Source: Nectonema munidae (lineage: Eukaryota; Nematomorpha; Nectonematoida; Nectonematidae). Taken from it: 64,000 bases of DNA. Location of the stretch: positions 301,001 through 365,000 of the forward strand of contig JAUIRK010000862.1 of the NCBI GenBank assembly GCA_030549495.1, read 5' to 3'. A program made the position numbers and the translations under genes. The notes beneath the pieces are model-generated. The model was not told the DNA's origin. It ran no database searches and saw nothing but the letters and a program-made list of their open reading frames with translations. Position 1 is the first letter of the stretch; each line of letters begins with the position of its first letter. Shown here piece after piece: positions 57,940 to 64,000 of the stretch.

Positions 57940-60263
57940 TTAACATAAAATCAATTCATCATTTTTATCTTTATGAAATTTACAAAGCACAATTTCCACA
58001 AAGTATGTTTTGGTGTTTTTACAAATAAAACTCTCACATTTCGAGCACGTTATCTTTGTTTTTTGTCATCTTTCCTTGGGCAAAATTTGCATCTTGAAAA
58101 CTTTTTGGATGTTGAAACAGTTGAAACTTCTGCATAATCAGTTTCTATAAAAGAAGAAATTAAATCCTTGATATTTTTAGAGACACTTCTATTACTTTTT
58201 CTTATTTTCTGGCTTTCCAAACATAATTCTTTACAAAGATCTAATAAAAACTTTCTTCTCACAAGTTTTGAAGAAGGATTACTTAGTTTATGTATTACAT
58301 AAGCGTTAATTCCAGCATTGTTGCATAAACCATAAAAAATGCACATTGGCCATCTTCTTGTTCTTCTTGCTACATTATATTTTGATGATAATTGGTCTAC
58401 CAAGTCAATACCATATTTTGTTTCATTGTAAAAATTTATAATTTCAGGTTTTTTCTTTCCAATTTTTTCAATACTTTTATCATGATGCATCGTAGAAAGA
58501 AACGTTACAGCTTTATTTTTAGGAATCCATGACACCAGTGTTAAATCTTTTGTGAATAAAAACTTACTTGAAAAATTTTTGGGAACACCTTTTCTATTTT
58601 TTCTTATTGTTCCAACCAATGTTAGATTATGTTGGGCCTTTAAATCCAGTGTACCAATTGTCAGTGGTGACATTCCTTCCTGTTCCTGAAATAGGAGCAA
58701 TCAATCGCTTTACAACATCTGATGGTGAATTGCTAAGTCTTTGCACACCGACTTGTTTTCCAACATAAACTTCTAGATTGAGTGTTTGGGTCTACTAAAG
58801 CGTAAACACGAAGGCCATAATTTTTTGGTTTTTCAGATCCAAAATACATCCTAAAACCACATCTACCTTTGAAGGGGAAAATCGCTTCATCAACTGTAAG
58901 AAATTCATGCGGGGTATACAAAGATGTACAATTCTTTACTTAACAATCAAAAAACTCTCTAATAGCAGCCAACTTGTCGAAACGTTTTCTGACACTTCTC
59001 GTACTTTTGTCATCAAATCTAATACATCGACATAAAAATAAAAATCTTTGTGAAGACATTACACTCTTTATAAAATCACAACCGAAGCCAAAATTGTTCC
59101 AAATATCGTAGAAATTGATATCATTAGAATGAAGCGCTTCTGTTACAAATAAGATTACTATAAAAGCTTTTATTTCTGTGACATCTGTGTCTCTTGAGTG
59201 ACTAGCCTCTTTGTAATTGTTTTTCATGTCTTTTTTTCGATTCGCTCTGCTCCAACTACCAACAGGAGAGATTTTATTTTTATATACCTTTAATAATTAA
59301 AAGTTTTCCTTTATTAATTTATATTAAAAATAATTGATATTAATTAAGAGTAAATTTTTGTTTTACGTATTGATCATTTCCTATTATTCCTCATAAATTT
59401 TACTTCTACTTTTTATTTTATGGAAAATATTTTAAAAGTATTAGATATATCCCATAATCTCGGTCTTAAAGGTCTAGTTTCCAATAAAATTTCTAAAGAA
59501 GAGTTAGCAAACACAATATTATTTCTTGTTAATAAGGTCTTCTCGTTGGAAAAGCTATCTATAGATAAATTAAATGAGTTTGATAATAAACTAGATGGAA
59601 TTAATTCTAAAATTAATAATTTGAAAGATGGCAAAGCTTTTGGTAAAACCTTTAGTACCATACTTTATAGCGAAGCAGTGCAAAATAGTACTGAAACAAG
59701 TATTGACAATTATAACCCTTCTTTATCAATAAAAGTTCCTAAATTTTTTGATAGCAACTCGAAGAGTCTTCCAGCTTGCATTGATGATAAGCTTAAACCT
59801 GGCATAAATAAGTTGTGTATTAAAAAATGTAAGAAAATAAAAGATAATTCATTGATCATAGAAACCTCCAACAATAACAATTTAGATCTCTCTTCTTCTT
59901 CTTCTTCTTCTTCTTCTATAAAAAGATTGGTGCTTTTCACAATCATACTGATCATGTGTTTATCAAAAAAAAGTTCGAAAGATCCAAGAACAGTTAAATT
60001 TTTTTTACTTTTGCCCTTCAATCCAGGAAGATGAGTCACAATATTATGCTTTCGGGTTCGAGACGTGGTAGAAATCGGCATGTCAGTCCAGAAGACTGCA
60101 CTTGTGTCAGAATAATTTTTGTTGGTCAAAATTTGATTCTTCACTTTCAGAAAAATGACAAGAAACTTCTTTAGTCAGACTTGGAACTATCTGAAGAATC
60201 CAAGATTTCTTCAGTAACGGTTGTTTCCTTGAGTAGTTCTCTAATTTCATCAATAAAAGCCAT
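57940..60263 (-). pseudogene. piggyBac transposase, full length but interrupted
   Basis: Start MAFIDEIRELLKETTVTEEI at 60263. Then the linker THLPGLKGKSKKNLTVLGSF and FELFFDKHMISMIVKSTNLF. After an insertion it resumes at 59260 with SPVGSWSRANRKKDMKNNYK. Catalytic region: EFLTVDEAIFPFKGRCGFRM (first Asp, near 58900), VTTDNWYTGF (second, near 58655) and YGIDLVDQLSSKYNVARRTR (third, near 58400). The cysteine-rich tail FCPRKDDKK is followed in another frame by CSKCESFICKN. All three Asp survive, but frameshifts (near 58790, 58620 and 58050), a stop near 58938 and the insertion kill it. Confidence 0.9.
59285..59916 (+). mobile_element. LINE ORF1 5' fragment inserted in piggyBac
   Basis: Interrupts the piggyBac frame exactly between NLFI and KNKISPVG, with TATA on both sides. 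Contains an open frame from 59420 (MENILKVLDISHNLGLKGLV) with a Lys/Leu-rich coiled-coil-like part and an RRM-like stretch KLCIKKCKKIKDNSLIIE, typical of CR1/Jockey-type ORF1. Ends in a TCT microsatellite at 59889-59917. It complements the ORF1 C-terminus at 3720-4100, possibly the same family. The rest of the LINE is absent, so it is 3'-deleted, which is odd for a LINE. Confidence 0.6.
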
Positions 60264-60611
60264 TTGTGAATAAAATCAAAAACAGTTCAACTGGATAGAC
60301 AACAAAAAATCAACAAAAAGATTGAGGTTTAGCAGAGTATAAAGCAGAAACAAAATAAATTGAGGAAATAATGCAGCAAAAAGCAAATGAATAAATTGAT
60401 TGATAGTTTTATTTGATTGAGTTGAGAAATAATACAGTTGTTACATACATTCTCATACATAAGTTACGCAGACACACAAATTTCAATAGTTTTCAAGGTA
60501 TAAAATATCGATTGAGCAACAATGAATACAGAAGATTATTGAGTGATTGATGAAATCAGAAGATTATTTCAAGTAACAATTTTCAAAGTCTAAGTAAACG
60601 TTATTATTATT

Positions 60612-60925
60612 TATGGTTTGTGCAACAATGCTGGAATTAAAGCTTATGTAATACATAAACTAAGTAATCATTGTTCAAAACTTGTGCGAAGAAAGTTAGA
60701 CCTTGGTAAAGAATTATGTTTGATAAGCATGAAAATGAAAAAAAGTAGTAGAAGTGCATCTAAAAATATCAAGGATTTAATTTCTTCTTTTATAGAGACT
60801 GATTCTGCAGAAGTTTCAACTGTTTCAAAAACCAATAAGTTTTCAAGATTCAATTTTTGCCCAAGGAGACATGACAATTATTACGTGCTCGAAATGTAAG
60901 AGTTTTACTTGTAAAAAATTGCTTT
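60612..60925 (+). pseudogene. piggyBac C-terminal fragment, inverted second copy
   Basis: Reads CNNAGIKAYVIHKLSN, RSASKNIKDLISSFIETDSA and FNFCPRRHDN, then in a shifted frame CSKCKSFTC. It is close to the minus-strand element's C-terminus, for example the same NIKDLISSFIETD block. It lies head-to-head with that element, about 350 bp from its start codon. Only the last 300 bp of the gene are present. Confidence 0.88.
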
Positions 60926-60984
60926 ATTAGTTTATTTTGTTTCCTTTCTCTCTTATGTTAATTATGTAGCAAATTTTTCAATTT

Positions 60985-61150
60985 TGAGTAAAAGGTAAAG
61001 TGCAGCGGGTGTATTTTCATCGACAAGGCACTGATGTACCGCTTATGTCAAACTATGAACAAATTCGTATCGATGAGGAATCGAATCCAGAGGCTTGCGT
61101 GCTGAGTCCATCATCTCAACCAACCTGCCATGCCACCCATAGAGTATGCT
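60985..61150 (-). mobile_element. tRNA-derived SINE, copy 2
   Basis: Minus strand: A box TGGCAGGTTGGTTGAGA, B box GGATTCGATTCC, then TCGATGAAAATACACCCGCT, matching the SINE at 12745-12905. The plus-strand open frame across it is fortuitous. Confidence 0.78.
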
Positions 61151-63184
61151 TTCGGGAATACGTCAAATTAGTTTTCAAAAAACTTAAGTTATGCTCTAAA
61201 ATTTTTTGTTTTTGTTGAAGCTCTATAACTTTTTCTGATAGGTTTTTTTCCTTAAAAGTTATTATAAAAGGCAAATCATTGCAAAATGTTATAAGTTATT
61301 TTACTTTTTATAGATTTTTGTAGCTTGCATCAATTTAGCTTTTAAACTATTTTTGAATGTTGTTGAGAAAAATGAAATAATGCAATCTTAATTTGCAATC
61401 TTAATTTATTGTTTTATTTTTGTTTGCACAATTATAACTTCATTGTATACCCTTGCCCCTGAATCAATCACATTTTTTCATATAAACATAGCAGGATGTC
61501 TACTAGACTCTTTCCCTTCAGACTACATTCACTGATATAAAACTATCCAAATTTCAGTTATGTTTTCAGTTGCTTTCTCTATGAATCAAATATATCCTTA
61601 ATCAATTCCTGTAATGTGCCTGGTAGTCTACTTCATTTTCAAATGAAAGCCTATTCCACCCCCCCCCCCCCCCGCCCAATAATTTTGGATTTTTTTTAAA
61701 CTAGTGTATATTCTGCAAATTTAATTAAAATATTTTCGCTGAAAGTATAGTATTTAAATTCACCAAATTTGTAAAGAAATATAAAGTAGTCTTATCAATT
61801 TAGGACTTTAGGTATGCGCTGAATACACTCTATTTTAAAGGATTGCTTGAATATTTGGTCTCCCGTGGTATTTCCAGACCACTAATTTTGAAAATTACAA
61901 ATGTGCGCCCGTCAAAACTTACTTAATGAATAAAATTAAACTTTTAAGCGAATATAAAAAAAAATTCAAGATAAAGGATAGAAACAAAGTTTGGCCTCTA
62001 TTTTATAAACAAAAGGTTGTAATATTTGTGAAAAATGTAGTGATATCAATGTTGTAATCAATTATGAATCCTCAATTGTTAACGCGTGTTTTCACATGAA
62101 AGATATATCATCTTTGGAAAAAAATCACAAACTTTCTTTCTTCCGACAATTGATCAATGCGTTTTGCTTAAGTTATCCTTTTTCATTTTATGATATCTGA
62201 TTAAATCACGCTCCATACATTTGTCTTTTGACGATCCTTATTGTAGATGAAAAACTGTAATGAAGCTCATAAATTAGAAATTATGTAATCTTATATAAAT
62301 TCAGATGTGGTAATAAGAATGTTGCACATAAAAAGAATATTTTAAGAGTATTGTAAAAATAAATATTATAGAGTAGCCAATTTGAACCGTTTCACTTGAT
62401 ATTCTAGATAGTATTTTTGACGCTATCACCGAATGAATTGTAAAAGTGAAACTATTATTTTATTTAAGATTTAAAAGAAATTAAAAAATTATTTTGTCAA
62501 CCCGCTAGAAACACTAAAATGCATACCTTCAACTGTCTTCTTCAGGACGCAAAAATAAAATAAAGTTGTTTGAAAAGACGCATCCTTAGCATTAAATTAA
62601 CATTAAAAAATTATACTATTTTAGCCACTTTTCTTATAGACTAAAGGTATCAAAACTTCGTACGGAGTCAGGTATAGTGATAAATTTATGATGGTTCTAG
62701 CTAAGCATTTATGAAAATAATTTGGCATCGCCGGCTCAAGATCGGCTATGAAGCCAAGTCTTGAGTAAAAACATTTTTTCATAAACGGATTAAATTTTGA
62801 ATTTTTAAAAATATATTTTAAATTTTCTAAAGGAAGAAGAGATTTATTTTACAAATAGAGAGAAAAAACAAGTTGTGAAATTATAATTACTAATAAAACT
62901 AATAGAAAATGCAATGAATTTATAGGAATGATTAAAAAGCCATGAGCCACTTTTATAATCAACCTTGAAATATTTCATAAAATATAAGTTATCTAGAATA
63001 AAACATCGTTAGCTTTTTATAGACTTAAAAAAATATCTTGTTAATCCTGTTACCAACATTGAGAAAATAATGATACTAATTAGAGTTTTCAAATATCATT
63101 GCTTCAGAATTGTTACTATTTTACTCAACGCCTATTTTACAATCAGAAAAAGGGTTTAAAAGTCTGAATATTTTAGTATTCTAT
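61151..63184. other. unassigned sequence
   Basis: Poly-C run at about 61655-61673. Near 61815-61890 a repeat shared with 37460-37540 (TATGCGCTG..ATAC and CCAGACCACTAATT). No coding similarity. Confidence 0.4.
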
Positions 63185-63192
63185 AGTGTAAA

Positions 63193-63531
63193 CAGTGCCC
63201 ACGCTACCTGTATAATTTTGGGGTACGTGCCCCCCCCCCCCCCTCCTGTATTAATCTTTGCCCCCCCCCCCCCCTAAAATTTTTGGTTTTGCCCCATGAA
63301 CTTTTTAAAGGAAAAATAAATAAGCAAAAATTGTACACAATAATCTTATATAAATGCGGGTGTATGTGTATGTATAATATGAGATTTCTATAGGTTTTTA
63401 TACAGAAGAACTTCATGCTTTTCAGCAAAGTAATATAGGATATAAAGTAATATAGAAAATAAATTTTTTGCAAATGTGTTTCTTTGCCCCATTTCAGCCC
63501 CCCTTGAAATTTAGCTTTAGCGCGGGCACTG
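63193..63531. mobile_element. hAT MITE with perfect 8-bp target duplication
   Basis: Inverted ends CAGTGCCCACGCTA and TAGCGCGGGCACTG (one mismatch), flanked on both sides by AGTGTAAA (63185-63192 and 63532-63539). 8-bp duplications are the hallmark of hAT insertion. The interior has long poly-C runs and no transposase. An exact duplication suggests a young insertion. Confidence 0.93.
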
Positions 63532-63539
63532 AGTGTAAA

Positions 63540-64000
63540 AAACTTTATCCGAAATTTTCTTATAAGAACAATTAATTTTAAGAAAGATTTATAACAACTT
63601 ATATTAAGAAATTAAATTAAATTACATTTTTAAATTTGACCATAAATATTAAATTATCTAAAAATTTAAACAAGAAAGCTCCATTTAAAAAATAGAAATG
63701 AAGGAAGAAGAAGGCAAAAAATCAAATAAAATAAAATTCTAAAATAAATACAATATTTATGAATTAACCCAAATAAGTAGTATAGCGTCACTTTTTTCCT
63801 AATTTTCCCTTTTATTTAATCTTTTGAGCTTATTTGTTAATTTCTCTACCTAAGTATAAGGTCAGTTATTGACTTGTCAGATATATTTTCGATACAATAA
63901 AGGAAATTTTTGGTAATAAAGTCTTAATTATTTTTGTCTTTATATCTTCATTTTTGCAGAGTAGTTTCTCTGCTTTTTCTAAGCTATGTTTATCGGGAAA
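63540..64000. other. unassigned sequence at window end
   Basis: AT-rich. Nothing recognised. Confidence 0.4.

Noticed and set aside
61000-61218. 72-residue plus-strand frame
   Set aside because: Lies on the antisense strand of a SINE with A and B boxes. No protein-like composition.

Overview
This is an AT-rich nuclear window from a metazoan with large, transposon-filled introns. Two conserved host genes anchor it, both on the minus strand and both recognised by splicing short exons together by eye. The casein kinase 2 beta subunit (CSNK2B) lies at 5224-17422, and the U3 snoRNP WD40 protein RRP9 (U3-55K) lies at about 30806-57233. CK2-beta has the animal-type zinc ribbon and C-terminal region but is clearly diverged. 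I cannot name the species. A fast-evolving invertebrate with a repeat-rich AT genome (for example a parasitic copepod, cnidarian or similar) fits, but this is inference.

Layout. 1-760: piggyBac transposase remnant (+). 1178-4100: broken CR1/Jockey-type LINE (-), split by a TTAA-ended MITE. 5224-17422: CSNK2B, six coding exons. Its introns hold a long GATA microsatellite, a LINE 3' end, hAT ends, a SINE and MITEs. 17.6-19.5 kb: RNase H-bearing LINE (-). 20.9-22.3 kb: a pogo/Tigger C-terminus (-) next to an internally deleted piggyBac (+). 23.2-26.3 kb: two repeat families, one a tandem array of about 140-bp units. 28166-30398: a nearly complete DNA transposon (-) of an unnamed hAT-like family with clear terminal inverted repeats. 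30.8-57.2 kb: RRP9. Its introns hold two more copies of that hAT-like family, a Merlin fragment, a ZBED5/FAM200-like hAT, MITEs and SINEs. 57.9-60.9 kb: a piggyBac element (-) interrupted by a LINE ORF1 fragment, with a second, inverted piggyBac fragment beside it. 61-64 kb: a SINE and a hAT MITE with a perfect 8-bp target duplication.

How the genes relate. CK2-beta is the regulatory subunit of protein kinase CK2. RRP9 is a U3 snoRNP protein needed for 18S rRNA processing. Both are housekeeping genes, transcribed in the same direction about 13 kb apart, with no sign of an operon. Introns are strongly bimodal: four are 59-66 nt and the rest are 1.3-11 kb and packed with repeats. Poly(A) signals lie within about 15 nt of both stop codons. 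One RRP9 exon (about 36 residues of the WD40 propeller) and the RRP9 start codon could not be located.

Most repeats are class II DNA transposons and their MITEs, notably eight full TTAA-ended MITEs that reiterate a CAGACGA motif. I saw no retrovirus-like or Polinton element, no CRISPR and no intact tRNA or rRNA gene.
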